A stretch of DNA of 64,000 nt from Urechis unicinctus (GCA_034190875.2 CM067348.1:43549815-43613814); one strand, 5' to 3'; shown: positions 23,780-36,810, counted from the stretch's first letter. Notes: a model not told the origin generated them from the letters alone. Made by a program: numbers and translations.

Positions 23780-25888
23780 CCATGGTTTTGCAATTGACAT
23801 CAAAGAAAAGTTCGACATCTGCCCCTCTGACATTCAGGTGATACCGACAAACCTCAAATAGAGCGATTCAATACGCCCATTGGTGTAATAACATGATAGA
23901 AATTAACTAAAATCGACGAATCTTAATCAAGCATGAATGTTTATATCATTAAAACTTAAAACATCCGAATGAATGACAGATCTGGCCAAAAGAAGTGAAT
24001 AATTTCAAATCACGATACATGGAACTTTATAGCGAACTGGCAAAACTAGCATATCGCATTGTTTTGGTCATTGCAGCAGGACTCAATGTCAAGGTAATCA
24101 TTTAAAGATTATCATCTGCCCAGGACTATAATGCTGTTTTGTATTTGTATTTATAGATATAATTTCACATACATGCTAATAGTAAGTATCTCTACAATCC
24201 GCCTTTTTTTCCCTATATTCAAGAGATAAGTATGCATCACTAGAATATGTATTTTCGTATTTTCATTTTAACAATTTTAGTCGAAATATAAGCTCTCGAT
24301 ATGCTGATATTAAGGAAATCAAGGCTTGTTTGATATTGACCATCCTTTGTAATGAAAACATCAGTAGCTTCACTGGTATGAGGATTCTTTGTTACCCACC
24401 CCTACCTGATGGTAAGCTACACTACTTGCTTAGAGTCGTGCAGTGGAGTAACCTACTTGGCTGCTTGATGGGGCTTATATGCATATTGCGAGCATTACAG
24501 TTAGTTTTCTTAACAATCGTCAGGCGGTTCTTTTGATCCCTCAGCTGCTCATTAAGACAACATTTTATAGCTTATCACTTCATTAAGTACGTTCACTTTG
24601 TAAAATACAATTAGAACCACTTATCTTTACTGATCGTTACATTTTTGTGTGCATTATATTTGACTAAAAGTGTTGCATATGATTCTCCATTACACTGTGT
24701 TCATCATGCGATATCATATGCCAACCAAATAGCATGGCAGAGGTGTTATGTATTTGCTACTCAAAGCTTTCTGCTGATTGCGAGATTGATTTACGTATTA
24801 TCTAGCATGCAAACTAGCATCCGCACATTTATTATGTTTGGGTGCGCTCTCTTCATGAAGCTCGTGTTGTTGTTTAATCTGACTTTTTCCTCTATTCTAG
24901 TTTATATTTCCGTTTTCAAGCCTTAGGAAAATAATGTGTTTTTTTATCCAAGCATTCACATGAACAGTTATTGCTTATGTTGTATTACAGAACAAATGTA
25001 TCTTTAGAAACATGCTCTTCTCTAGAATAGAACAACTGTAAAATCAGCAACTGCAATGAATTGAACAAATCAAGTACTATATATGGCTCATTGAGGCCCA
25101 TGATATCGAACTGGCAACATCTCAAGGTGCATTTCAATTCTGAAATGTCTTGCAAACAAGAAGGCGATAAGCAACCTCTTGTTGTTCTCTAATTGATTAT
25201 CAGTCAGATAAATGTCGCCACGACTAATGCTGCAATTTTATTTCAGATGTCAAGCCACCGTACATAAGATTAGCGGAACACAACGACAGTAGAGCAATCA
25301 CCATCATATTTCAGGACGACGTTGGTGGTCTGGAAGTATGTAATATCGACAAACAAAAAATCAATCATCTTAATATAACCACAGTGTGAAGTATACTTGT
25401 CTATGTGAACAAGGTGAAAAAGCTAAATGGGGAATGGATTGATGCCACACCAGTACCAGACGCAGCGCTGGTTAATATCGGGGACTTGATGCAAATGATG
25501 TCAGCAGACAGGCTGAAATCCACGGTATAGCACACGCATATTATACATCTGTGAAAACCTGTACCTAACGCATTCCCAGGCGCAGCATCAATACAAATGC
25601 ACTGTTCCGCACTATATAGCTTGGACAAGTTGTAAGCCTCTGACGTACCAGTGTTTGTAGTGTTCTGTCGTTAAAGATTTACACACGTATTTGTCGATAT
25701 TCTAGCCTCATCGCATCGTACTGGAAGCCGACGTACCGCGTGCAAAATTGGCAAGGCACTCCACTGCGTTGTTCCTCCATCCTGACCTTGATACCACAAT
25801 ATCATATCTTGATGGAAGCGAGAAATATTTCCCCCTTAGTATGCGCAATTACACAGAGGAACGCTATGGGACTACACTGGAAACATGA
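23780..25888 (+). pseudogene. Isopenicillin N synthase-like dioxygenase, copy B (5'-truncated)
   Basis: Paralogue of the copy A gene. Recognisable exons: 23780-23837 (exon 3), 23980-24093 (4), 24340-24411 (5, damaged), 25247-25335 (6), 25414-25524 (7), 25706-25888 (8). Exons 1 and 2 are gone because about 590 bp between the purine tract and exon 3 is deleted. A 21 bp deletion removes the acceptor AG and the first 16 bases of exon 5. Yet exons 3, 4, 6, 7 and 8 stay open with good splice sites. The iron ligands are still encoded (EHND in exon 6; PHR in exon 8), and the R-x-S motif reads ARHS. Other changes are EHTDCG to EHNDSR and LQADE to LEADV. As it stands it cannot make a whole enzyme, so I call it a pseudogene. 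A chimeric transcript from copy A's promoter cannot be excluded. Confidence 0.82.
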
Positions 25889-26980
25889 ATCTGCAGATGG
25901 AAATACTCATTTTAAAAGAAGGCAGTTAATCCCGAGAACAATAGCAGCAGGGGGTTATGAAGCTCATTGTGCTTGCTATTACGTAAAAGGTTTAGTTAAT
26001 GTTTAATTTTTTTATAACAATCTGTTCTAATTTCCATTTCATGTCATTAACGATATTAACGTTAGAATATCAAAATCTGTTATTTTGACCCTGCAGAGGG
26101 ACCTTAACAATGTGAGCTGATTCGATATTTAGCTTTTAAATCGCGCTCGTGGTTTTTATTTCAATTGATCAAAATCCTCTAATCCTAAGCAGCTGTGCTG
26201 GCCACACAATATATTATGGTAGCTTGACATTGTGTGTCAGTCTGTATTAGTCTCTTACAAACCTTTTGTATTAAGAAATGGCCTGTTCATTACCATCAGG
26301 ATTTACGTTGTGTAATGGATAGAAAATAAGCTCTATAAAAGATCTTCTCATTGCTCTTTTAATCTCAATGTATTGTGGTATCGAAACCTCTATCGTTACA
26401 GTTGCAGTACTGGCCGCAAAAACGTGGTGTATCAATAGTATGTACTGTATATATCACTAACACTCTTTCTGAAAATAATTTACGACTGCAACTATTGCGA
26501 GCCGTTTTGCGTATGCGACTTATTGTGTTGTTCTATTCTTGCTTTTATAATATCTATTTACTAGTAAAATTACTAGTTTCATTTACAACGAACTTTTTTT
26601 AACCACCATTATGATTTACATATGAACCTAATATAAACGGTTTGGTTTACGTGACTCCTTATCAAATGTTCTACTTCTTTTAACAGTGGTTAGCCTTATT
26701 AAGACTACAGATCGGAAGAACCTTATTTGCTTGCACATATACGTATGCATGACGCAATATACAATAAAATGTGTGTCGCTTTTAATGAGATGTTTGTCCT
26801 CAGTTACATCTTTAGACAGCAGCATCACATCACCCTTCAAATGTATTTCATAAACTTAAATGCATTTAGTATGATAGCCCAATTGAGCTATTGCTACTTT
26901 TCGAATCCAAATGTAATGGAATCAATTCCTTCCAAAAATGCTCGTTAACTTTTTAACCCAGTGATATATGTCCGCCTAGG
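25889..26980. other. 3' flank of dioxygenase copy B
   Basis: Parallel to 10892-12090. No gene recognised; short open frames are not conserved with copy A. Confidence 0.5.
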
Positions 26981-26984
26981 ATAA

Positions 26985-29265
26985 GCACTATTTACCAAAA
27001 CCAACATCAATGCTCCATGTGCAGCACATCTGGCCTCTACAATCACGCTCGACCAACGCCAACTGCAGCATTGTACAAAACCTTGGACAATCAATATTTC
27101 TAACTAGGTCATGTTTATCGATGACAACGATGTGTACAACTGTTACGGGGTCCTATGGAAAACAACACAAGATACAGATTGGGGCAGGGGACACAGCCGA
27201 AACTGAGGTAGAACACAAGGCAATAGCCGACGCATATGAAAGTCGGTTTTACATCCCGCTGGACTTTGAATTCCTCGAAAGCCACATGCCATTCTACCAA
27301 TGTGCACTTGATGACAGATTGGAATATGAGCTCACATTCAACGACTACAATCGAGTGATTGACGCAACAGGTGACACCAACGCCACCTACACAATCGGTG
27401 GCATCTACCTCCGGTATGACATGGTCACCAAACAAGGGTTTGACTCTGTTGACTTGACTCAAGAGAGAAATAAGCTTGTTGTAGTCGTAGCCGATGGTCT
27501 GACAATTGACCCGGTTGATTTAATGACAGATGAAGGGATCGGAAAAATAAGCTCTCCTTGTAAAACTGGCACAAGCAGATTCTGGCTCCTACATTTCTAC
27601 GCTGACTTTGAGGCAATCACAGTCAAACTTGGAGGCCCTGCGCTAGACCCGACTTAGAGCAATACCCAGAAGAAGGAGCAACATGAGATCTTCTGGTATG
27701 GGTATGTAGTGGTGAGGTGTTATGGCCACGCAAACGATCCTGTAGTATATAGAGAACCGCACGCTGTCGGGAAATTCTTGCAGGACCTGCAGCAGGAAGG
27801 ACGCAAGATCAAAGCAGTTCTATCCAGGCCTACCGATATGTGTATGACACCACGGGATTGACGAATTCACCATTTGATTGTCACATATGCAGCAAGCCAC
27901 TGGTAGGCGACTGGTTTGCGCCCACTGTGACATGATAGGAAAGTACATGGGACCACCCCACAATGCATGCCCCCTAAAGCTGCGGTTGAATCCCAAAACA
28001 GCAACTCTACCAGTTGTCTTCCACAACTTACGGGGGTATGCCTCCCATCATTTGATGCAGGCCATCAGCAAGATGGAAAGCCAAATAAACTGTATCCTCA
28101 ACGACATATAGAAGTATAGATCATAGGACTGTTACACTTCACTGACAGGGTACAGTTTCTCCTGGCCTCGCTTGACAAGCTGGTGCCTGCAAACAGCCCA
28201 GACACCGTTGCAGTGAGTGGTATGAGCCCGACGAAACGCAAGAAGTTTGATGCTACACTTCCTCCTATGCAGCAGTTCTACAGCAAGCAGGCGGAGCAGT
28301 GCATATCTGCTGGTGACTATGAACATGAACAGAAGGTCTGAGTCATGTTCAGGTGCGCCAATATGGGTGACTACCATGATCTGTACCTACCTGTGTTTGA
28401 TATGTTCCGCGAAATCTGTCTGCAGCAGTATGGTCAGGACCCAGCTAACTACTATGCTAGTCCTGGCCCGTCATGGGATGTGCTACCAAATAGGTGTTTA
28501 GCTTGAGTTGCTTACCGGCTATGACAAGCACCTTTATCTTTAGAAGGGCCTGAACAGTGGAATAAGCCTGATATTGCACCCCACGCTCAAGCCAACTACC
28601 CATACGTGGAGGGTTTCGACAAAGATAAGCCACTGAGCAAGATCCAGTACCTCGACGCAAACAACCTGTATGGCTGGGCGATGTGACATCCTCTACCAAA
28701 TGCGGTGATTGAGTGAATCAACCAGCCAGCCAATCTGCAGATACAAGACCATCCTGACGATACCAAAACCTGGGTGGATTGGGAAGCACCGCTTGACCCT
28801 CTGGTGTATGAAGGTATGTGTATTCTTGACATGTCAAAACACCCCATGTACAACTTCTACTATAACACCATGATATCGTGACGGCCTGATATGCGGGAGG
28901 ATATCCGACACTTTGACACGTGCAGCTACTCGGAGAATCACGCACTGTATGCCAACACCAATAAGAAGTTATTGGGTAACATTAAAGATGGATGCCCCGG
29001 AGAATCGATCAAGAAGTATTTAGGCCTGTGCCCTAAAATGTACTCAATCCTGATATCTGTCACGGGCGAGATCAGAAAGTGAAAGGGAGTGAAGAAGGTC
29101 GTAGTAAAGAAGCACCTACACCACAAGCAATACGTGGAGTCTCTGTTTACACAGAAGCAGTTCCGTGATGGTCACAAGATATATAGGCCACACATCACCA
29201 AGGTGTGACTCGCCCCGTTTTACTCAAAGTGTTGGATATGTACGGACGGCGTAGAAACCTCACCC
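26985..29265 (+). pseudogene. Family B DNA polymerase (DNA_pol_B_2) relic, copy B
   Basis: Same polymerase as at 12100-15040, decayed separately. The N-terminal part is open for 215 codons (27010-27657) and includes FYADFEAITV, the complete first exonuclease motif that is broken in copy A. Later pieces: CHICSKPLVGD near 27878, NLRGYASHHLM near 28027 (the Asp of the second exonuclease motif is replaced by Ala), and YLDANNLYGWAM near 28650. A deletion of about 500 bp (A positions 13975-14498) and a smaller one that removes the palm motif C segment leave it without a catalytic core. Many stops. It is a relic of a Maverick/Polinton-type element or a related virus. Confidence 0.83.
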
Positions 29266-29282
29266 TATGGTCACGTTAAATA

Positions 29283-29955
29283 GCTATTTATACTATAATT
29301 ATACACAGCTCGGTACAATCGCGTGGACGGGCGCAATGGTTGAGCGCGCTGCGTTTTTTCCCATAAACAAATATAAGGAAATGCAAACTACTGCAAACAA
29401 AAAGTGTGAATACCGAATTGTTGACTACAACCTGGCGAATGTGTCAGATGAAAGAGATATAGTGGCCATAATTGATCAATCATTCAAATCTAGCAACCAA
29501 TGCCGTGCGCGCAGCACTAAAGTAAACCGAGTTCTCGGGATGCTCGGACAGATGGCCATTCTCTTGTCACTGTAATGGGTCTCATCAAAAACTGTACAAG
29601 GCCCCAAATAGAACATGCAATTTAGGGGAGATCATCATTCTTTTAGAGCGACATATGTATATTGGATAGTGTAGACTAGGTGAGCTACAAAATTCGTAGC
29701 TGCGATGTCTAAGCTCGGTAATGAGCGAAGATTGCGCATGTTAGGACGGACATCCCTTAAAACATGGCCAAAGTATCTGATAGAGAAACCAGTGGAGGGC
29801 GTACTTAACTTGCTCAAATGACACATTCGTGACTGGTTAGCGATATTTTCTTCACCATTTAAAATCAATTTCACCAATTTCACCAGCTCTGCATTCATCA
29901 TTGTGGGGGTCATGGGCACGCCAATTTTGATGGATTGGTGTGGCTTAGAGATCAA
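29283..29955 (+). mobile_element. Non-LTR reverse transcriptase 3' fragment, copy B
   Basis: Open stretch 29267-29575 with SDERDIVAIIDQSFKSSNQC and KVNRVLGMLGQMA, then KLGNERRLRMLG near 29720 in another frame. It matches 15371-15880 and is a shared, dead, 5'-truncated copy. The tail here keeps GRTSLKTWPKYLIEKP, which is partly deleted in copy A. Confidence 0.75.
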
Positions 29956-30129
29956 GTGTATTCCTTGGCTCTGAAAATAGAAGCTCTAACAAAAGAGGAA
30001 ACATTGTAGACTAAAAGATGCTACCATCCGGTGCAAGCATACCAGGTTATAAAAACCATAGGCATTAACATGTGTTGCTATCGAATTTAAAATGATTGAA
30101 TAATAACAATGACAGTAATAATAAAAGTC

Positions 30130-31455
30130 AACTTTAAAGAGGCCTGTATAATCAAACGTCATTCTAGGCACATTCATCCAAAAACAAAACCAGGAACACG
30201 CGTGAGACGCGGGCGTAATATGCAATATACACTCTTTGTTATGGTTATTCAAACATTCTAAAATTACTTGTACAAAGTGCTTTGAAGCAACACAGGAGAT
30301 CAATTGACAAATTGCTGTTCGCATATATGATTTTCTTTATGGTGTGGTCATTAAGCTTCACAAAGATAGTATTTTCGTAAGCACGAAAGGTACGTGACCA
30401 AAGATGAATGATGCAATACTACATGGTTCCTCATGTGTTATGAAGCAGAATAAACACAACAGCATTGTACAAGGACTTCATTAGTATTACATATTCCCCA
30501 CATGTATGGGTAATATCATGCTTGGTATCGCTTAATGTGGCTAACTGCTTAAAACAAGACACTTGTTTCTAATGGCAAACAACATGGGATGCTCCAATTT
30601 TGTCTCATGGATACACAAAACCTACCACAAGTTGTGAATGATCATTTTAGATTGTAAATATGTATAAGTGCTTCATATTTTTTTTTTCCAGGCGAAACGT
30701 ATTATCTTATCAAGAAATAACCGAACTAAGTAAGTTCCGCAATAGCATGGTTAATATTGTTGAGCTACAGTATGATATCGATAGAATTGCAGATGAGTAC
30801 AACCGCTTCACAAATCTAATAAGAAATGATTGGGCGGCGTATGGATATGCAACGCCTGCAAACAAACATGAACATGTGTACGTGAAATACAACACATTAG
30901 CTTATTTTGATTGCAGACTATTTTAGATCGTGGTCCGACAAATTTCCTTTTTATCAACACACGGTGAGACAGTTGTTTGTGACAAGCACGTTAGAAAATC
31001 ATATTAATTATTCAGTCTATATTTGCTTCGCATCTCACATGACATGCTCCGCACAAATCTGTTTTGAAATGTCGCAACATTTTAATGTACAAACAAACAC
31101 TAAATCACATGTTGTCATGCAACATGTTGTCATAACATCCATAAAGTTTACACAGAATGCGTGCCCCACTAATAAACAGGTATTACAAAACGGAAAATCA
31201 ATGCCTTTGAGTATGACTGGAGGTTCATGGCTAACTTTCTATACAGTTCGAAACATGTGTACTACGATCGCTGAAGTTATTCATGGTCCAGCAATTTTAT
31301 CTCGCTACAGTGTGCATAACTGCCCCAAGGAATTAAGTTGTTATGGTTAGCATGGCAAGAAGCTAGAAGTTTCGAGCAGACACATGAATCATCTATTGAT
31401 ATGCGATCACAAATTGATATACAAAGACAAGATGAGGTAATGATATATAATTGAT
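30130..31455. other. Segment present only in copy B
   Basis: Homology to copy A stops at AATAATAAAAGTC (30117-30129; A 16204) and resumes at GGGAGATKGG (about 31460; A about 16830). Between these lie about 1.3 kb not found elsewhere in the window. Inside it is the exon-like stretch at 30693-30926 and an open frame 30907-31350. Confidence 0.7.
30693..30926 (+). CDS. Exon-like open stretch, unidentified
   Basis: A strong acceptor (eight T, then CCAG, ending at 30692) opens a frame reading RRNVLSYQEITELSKFRNSM and continuing without stop to 30926. A second acceptor-like TTTTGATTGCAG near 30916 leads into YFRSWSDKFPFYQHT and then GTGAGA, which looks like a small second exon. The first peptide recalls the N-terminal RR.v..l...e...fr.a. 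pattern of tyrosinase/hemocyanin-type proteins, but no copper-binding His motif is visible, so I do not assign it. It lies in the copy-B-specific segment and has no paralogue here. Confidence 0.3.
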   Translation, partial: RNVLSYQEITELSKFRNSMVNIVELQYDIDRIADEYNRFTNLIRNDWAAYGYATPANKHEHVYVKYNTLAYFDCRLF

Positions 31456-31808
31456 TTGCGCGGGAGATGGGACCTATGTGTGGTTTGCTACATATTGTTT
31501 GTGCGTGGAAGTTGACTAACTGCTTGACCCATATAAATTGTGCTTCGTGTATAACATGCTTGAATGCTGACTGCTTTTGCAGAATCGTTCAGTTTTTAGT
31601 ACTTGATTGATTCAATGTTGTGAAGATTGACTTAATAAATGACCTTATGTTGAACACATAACCAAGCCAAATTTAATTTGTTGCTTTAATTTGACAAGCA
31701 GGGAGGTCATGTGTTGTTATATCATATAACACGCACGGTCATGTTTTGTGGTCACTCATCAAACCTTAAGCTGACACGAGAGGCATGCCGATTCGCGCTT
31801 TTCTATAG

Positions 31809-34800
31809 GATCAGATTGAGCCAATATTTTGTATAGCTCCATCAACACAGGTCCCCAAGAGTTCAAGCTACCTGAAATATCCATTTATTATGTTAGTACA
31901 TCAATGTGCAATCATTAAAGATGATGGTGCACCAATTAATATTATGGGTATGGCCGGTATTTACTCTCACATCTTACCGATGCATTTTGGCCCCAAAAGT
32001 GTCTCTGTGACCACGGGCACACTGTCGTTATTTAATGTACAGTGTGAAACGGCCGATCACCCGTTGTGTCTGCCTTTGTCTACCAGGCATTGTGCTTAGC
32101 CAAAGTTCTGTCGATGAGACGTATTGCAGCTGATCACATTGCCTTGCATAAAGTTGCCTGTAGTACATACACAGCATTATATTCACGATGATTGAACGCA
32201 CGGTGAGTTTAGGTTTTCCTTGGGACAGATAAAATATATTACTGATGATAATGGCACCTGATGAATGCTAAAAAAATCCATTATCTCTGCAGACTCTGAA
32301 TTGACGTTCACTTTGCGGTAGAAGTGACGTCCGTTGCTTTACAACGCACGCTTGCAGAGATAATGGATTTTTTTGGCAGGTTCATCCGTTATCAGACCAA
32401 CCGGTTTTCGGACCACTACGCTGTGAATGCTAAATTGCACTGCAGCCGTAATCTCGTTGCACGTGGTATTGCGTGCAAGCTCTAAATGGAGGTATGATAC
32501 ATAAAACAATTTAAGCATCCATACTTCTATTAATCTGCTTGGCATCATGAGCTAAACATTTGATATCTGCTTCCGTATTGTCAAGTCAAATACTGTATTT
32601 TCTTAAGTTACTAGGTTCTAGTACATTTTGCCGTCAAAAGTAGATAATACGAAATATTTTTGCCTTCTAAATCCCCACCATCATAGCGTTATATGCAATA
32701 AAACATCTGTAAGGATAGATGTTAAGTTGCATTTATTTGTTGGCAGATTACTTTGACTGTATTTAGACTAACATGTCTAACTATATCCGAAAAAATGAGT
32801 AATGAGTGGTTGCAAATGCATTTGATATCAGCACCGATTATAGGCATCGTAAATTGTTGGCAAAGCACAATGGCAATACTTACTTGATACGTAATTACGA
32901 TGGAAATGTATTGCCCCAAAAAGGGCAATAATAAGGCCTTTCCCAAAACAATGACGTACCAAACCTGCATAAATGGCGGCTTTAGGATCGAACACGTCGG
33001 TGCAAGCATGTTCAGTGTAACACAAAACGAATATTCGTTTTGTTCACCTCAGCACTGCTATAAACGCCAGACTTTGATGGAATTAGTGTTGTCTTTATTT
33101 GTTAATTTGATAATCGGGCTACGTATCATTGATAATTGGCTACTCACTGTCATTCTAGGGAAAAATATATTACTATACAAATATTTAATGATATCGAATA
33201 GCGCGTATCATTAATTAATCTTTGATCAATCATATGCATGGTCTACTATCACCACAAATATATGGAATCATATGATATAGGGCAAACGAACTAATGTGTG
33301 AATACCATTATGGCAGAAGGAAAAGCAAGCCGTATAGGTAATTTAACTGCGGGATAAGAAATCAAGTGAGAAAGAAAACCTTAATAAACCTGGGATGGTG
33401 TGCGACGCAGATCACTGATAAACAGGCTGAGGGGCTCTATTCATTCATGCACAGATTTCCGTCAAACAATATACTCGTATAGCATTATGCAGACTCAATA
33501 TACCAGCTTGTATGGCGTCTTGCTTTTATGTATGGATCCCTTCATGCAAATATATATTGCCTCTCTTGGGTATCATCTCCCATGTGTCCATATCTATGGA
33601 ATGCAGGGAGTTGAGTGTGCATCGTTCAATTGTTTATGTAGTCCCCTTATAGATAGCTATTACGCGTCATTGTGGAACACGCTTTGTCTACTGTATGGAC
33701 GTAGAGGATTTGCTTTGTTGTCATTTATGTCCCTGCGATATAAACGTCCCATAAGAGAGACAGTAATGCGTGCCATATGCCGTCAGGCAGTGTGTAAAGA
33801 AGGAGAAAGCACAAGGGATAAATCGATAAGTTTTATTGAGTATGCTTGCTATTAAGCAGATGGTTTCTGGTTAAACGTGTAATTAATACATTTATCTTTG
33901 GCAACAGACTACCGGCATCCGGTTTATAGGAACATTTTATCCAGTTACGACGATTCCGCCGTGGGTTTACTCTCATTCGTTTCTTACACTAAGCATTTCC
34001 CTGAAGTATCTAAAAGCCATGGCTGATATGGTTGTATTTTTCTGCTGTAGTATACCATTCGGTCGTCAGACTTACTCCCTGATAACGGTATAAGTGATTA
34101 TGCGGCCTGCGCATGGTGATGACAATCTATATATGCGACGTACGGGTCCCCTGGTAACATTTGATGTTACTGTTATTTATAACGACATACCGACTATAAT
34201 TGCTTAGCTTTGTTCTAAGTGTTATATTGTATTTGCGTATTTGTAGTATAATGTGGCAATTTAACCGTCATCAATTTTAATACGTAAGCCAGCCAATCAA
34301 CTACAAATGGAACGTGGACGCTGTCCCATTAACTCCACCGTGCCTAGGAACATAACTGTTAAGGACACTACTAATTCAATCACAGTCGAGCATTTATGGT
34401 AGTCCGAACATGACGGAAGAGTATAATAGTTACCCAGCTGCGTTGGACGAATCCATTTTGAAGTGGCTGCTCATACAGGCCGCTGATAATGCATCATTCT
34501 TTAACGTAAACCTGTGTAACATCGTGGTAACACAAATTGTGGCCGTTTATGGAGAACCTTCCAACTTGTGTTTAGCAGTTTATGATTATATGAATAACGC
34601 ACATATTAATCAAAGGGTGCTCTTATTACCAGTGTTAGCGCTAAATAACACATAATGATGGCTACCTGCGAGTAGATAGGTGAGGGCGCATTTGCAGAAC
34701 TAACACAGTTTGTGTTCGGTACTTGCTTCAATGTGTTTGAAGTCATTTTACCTAATAATCGCTAGCAACCTTTTTCCAGTCTGCAACGTAGCAATACATA

Positions 34801-35180
34801 ACAGTACAAATAAGATGTTAAGCTGAAAATGATATGAAAGACATTGCATTTGTTGATGTTTTCATCGAGTACATGGCCGGATTTGCCATTCTATCCAAAA
34901 AAACGCCCAAAAGCATATAATCTTACCCAATTCTCGGAAAGGTGAATTTAGCGGGACTATCGTTCAAAGGGGCTGTCCTTAAGGGAGTTAGACACAAAGC
35001 TCTGTAAATTCATAAATGATATGTATGCGACAGGCATGCTGGTGCAGAAAATTGGTTTGCTTAATGATCAAGATTAACAAAAAACGTCTATCACTCTCCA
35101 TACAAAAAAACTGAGCACAATGTTTGTCGCAAAACGACTAACAATGCATAACGACGCAGATGTAGGCGGCAAACGTGGAT
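31809..35180 (+). pseudogene. Unidentified decayed coding region, copy B
   Basis: Collinear with 17197-19672 and better preserved at the start. From a CTTTTCTATAG acceptor-like site the frame 31809-32098 is open (IFCIAPSTQVPKSSSYLKYP, IKDDGAPINIMGMAGIYS, HPLCLPLSTRHCA). Other blocks: 32380-32483 (RYQTNRFSDHYAVNAKLHC), 33487-33855 (open, IETV-type Arg-rich end KRPIRETVMRAICRQ), 33929-34092 and on to about 34200 in a shifted frame (VIMRPAHGDDNLYMRR), 34285-34395 (QLQMERGRCPINSTVP) and 34410-34655 (MTEEYNSYPAALDESI). The last two blocks of copy A are frameshifted or lost here. Where both copies are open, replacements are common, which fits decay rather than selection. I do not recognise the family. 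Confidence 0.45.
32270..32374. repeat. 22 bp perfect inverted repeat (hairpin) unique to copy B
   Basis: AAAAAAATCCATTATCTCTG (arm 32270-32291) is the reverse complement of 32353-32374, with a 61-base loop. In copy A the first arm exists (about 17656-17674) but the second site reads CTAACAGTTTTCGTCAGG (17724-17741), so the second arm was created in copy B by replacement of about 12 bases. Confidence 0.85.
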
Positions 35181-35182
35181 CA

Positions 35183-35301
35183 AGTTGATCATTCACAAAA
35201 AGATCTTGATTGCCAATGCACCATCGATCGTTTACCAGTTGACACCAGTAAGTATCGCAGAATACGTTACCATGTGGTAATGATAGATGCAAACTGGGCA
35301 C

Positions 35302-35303
<2 letters not shown>
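35183..35303. other. Edge of copy B
   Basis: Unique sequence between the duplication end and the AT array; nothing recognised. Confidence 0.4.
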
Positions 35304-35376
<73 letters not shown>

Positions 35377-35675
35377 AATATATATAAATATATATATATA
35401 TCTGATAGATGTATATATAGGGGATATATATATATCTATATATACATATATATACAGATATATATAGAGAAATATCTATAGATCTAGATATATATATATC
35501 TCTCTATATATCTATATCTCTATATCTCTATATATATCTCTATCTATCTATATCTCTCTCTCTCTCTCTATCTCTCTCTCCTATCTATACATCTATCTCT
35601 ATATCTCTCTATATCTCTATATATATATATATATATATCTCTCTATATGTATATATATCTAAATATATCTAGTCG
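35304..35675. repeat. (AT)n and (ATCT)n/(CT)n array
   Basis: Pure AT to about 35372, then degenerate TATAGATATATCTCTATC words to about 35675. Confidence 0.95.
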
Positions 35676-36595
35676 TGCTGTCTAATTTGTATGACATATA
35701 CCCTTGATGTTTCGACCGGATAATTGTCAACACCTTGTTATTGAAATAGGAGCTAGCACTAGGTTGTCCTTGAGGTGCGGGTGACACATATAAGCTGAAA
35801 CAACAGCACAAGGAATTGTTTCATTCAATGATTGTTTGTGCAGATCTTGTCACTTTAAATAGGAATCAATCGCCTTGGCTCTCAATTTCATTAGTTATTT
35901 TTACACATTTGGAATTTCTTCTCGTACCAACTAGCAGCTTTTTATATGCTTTGAGGTATTCTTGTTGCATTGCGAAATAGCACTACCCGTTTTAAACAAT
36001 AGGGTTATTATCAAGACATGACCAATTTAGGACCTGCTTCAAATTAACACGGATAATTTGTTGTTACTGAATAAGTTATTATGTATGAATATATATCACA
36101 GGTGACGTACCTAGTGGCCATAGCTGTCCCGAAATGAGTGTCGTTTTTTTCGTTATGACCCTTCATAATTAGCATTGTTGAAAGTAAATAAACAAGCAAA
36201 GGTTTTCCACCTAATTGCACTATTGGAACGTCTTTAGCAATTTTGTTTCGATACATGTAGTGTGCAAAAGCTGCAACCTTATATAGCGTAGAATAGGTGC
36301 TAAAAGGGTGACAAAAAGCAAGCCATATCCAATGCAAACATTCGTACCACAAACATGTGCTATTTGCAAGACAAGAAAGTTTATTTAATGCCTACTTGTT
36401 TGTGAAATATGCCAATATCGAATGAGATACGGTGATTCCCGTTTTGATGATTCAAATTGTATCGGGCTTAGCTGTGGCCTGTCAAAAATTCTTCACGATT
36501 GTATTAGAGATGATTCATCCGCTTACATCGATTCATAATGCTTTGAAGGAAACGAACGGTCTATTCGTATTAATGAAGCTGTCACGCGAGGTTTG

Positions 36596-36596
<1 letters not shown>
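35676..36596. other. Unassigned spacer between AT arrays
   Basis: Several 60-100 codon frames on both strands, none with recognisable motifs or supporting splice structure. Confidence 0.4.
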
Positions 36597-36630
<34 letters not shown>

Positions 36631-36647
36631 TATATATATATATATAT

Positions 36648-36705
<58 letters not shown>

Positions 36706-36810
36706 TATATATATAAATATAATATATATATATATATATTTATATATATAAATATATATATATATATTTGTGTTCATAATTATATATGTATATATATCTC
36801 TATATATATA

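Larger units (their letters stand above)
22245..35182 (+). repeat. Tandem segmental duplication, copy B
   Basis: Paralogue of 6386-19632. Relative to copy A it lacks the CT/AT expansion, about 590 bp holding dioxygenase exons 1-2, about 190 bp before PolB, about 500 bp and about 75 bp inside PolB, and about 285 bp after PolB. It carries its own segment at 30130-31455 and has better preserved frames in parts of the unidentified region. Homology stops at about 35182, roughly 120 bp before an AT array. Confidence 0.9.

Noticed and set aside
22245..35182. Reading the duplication as a simple assembly artefact of two haplotypes
   Set aside because: Divergence of about ten percent with kilobase-scale private indels and unique flanks on each side favours a real duplication, but read depth would be needed to close the question.
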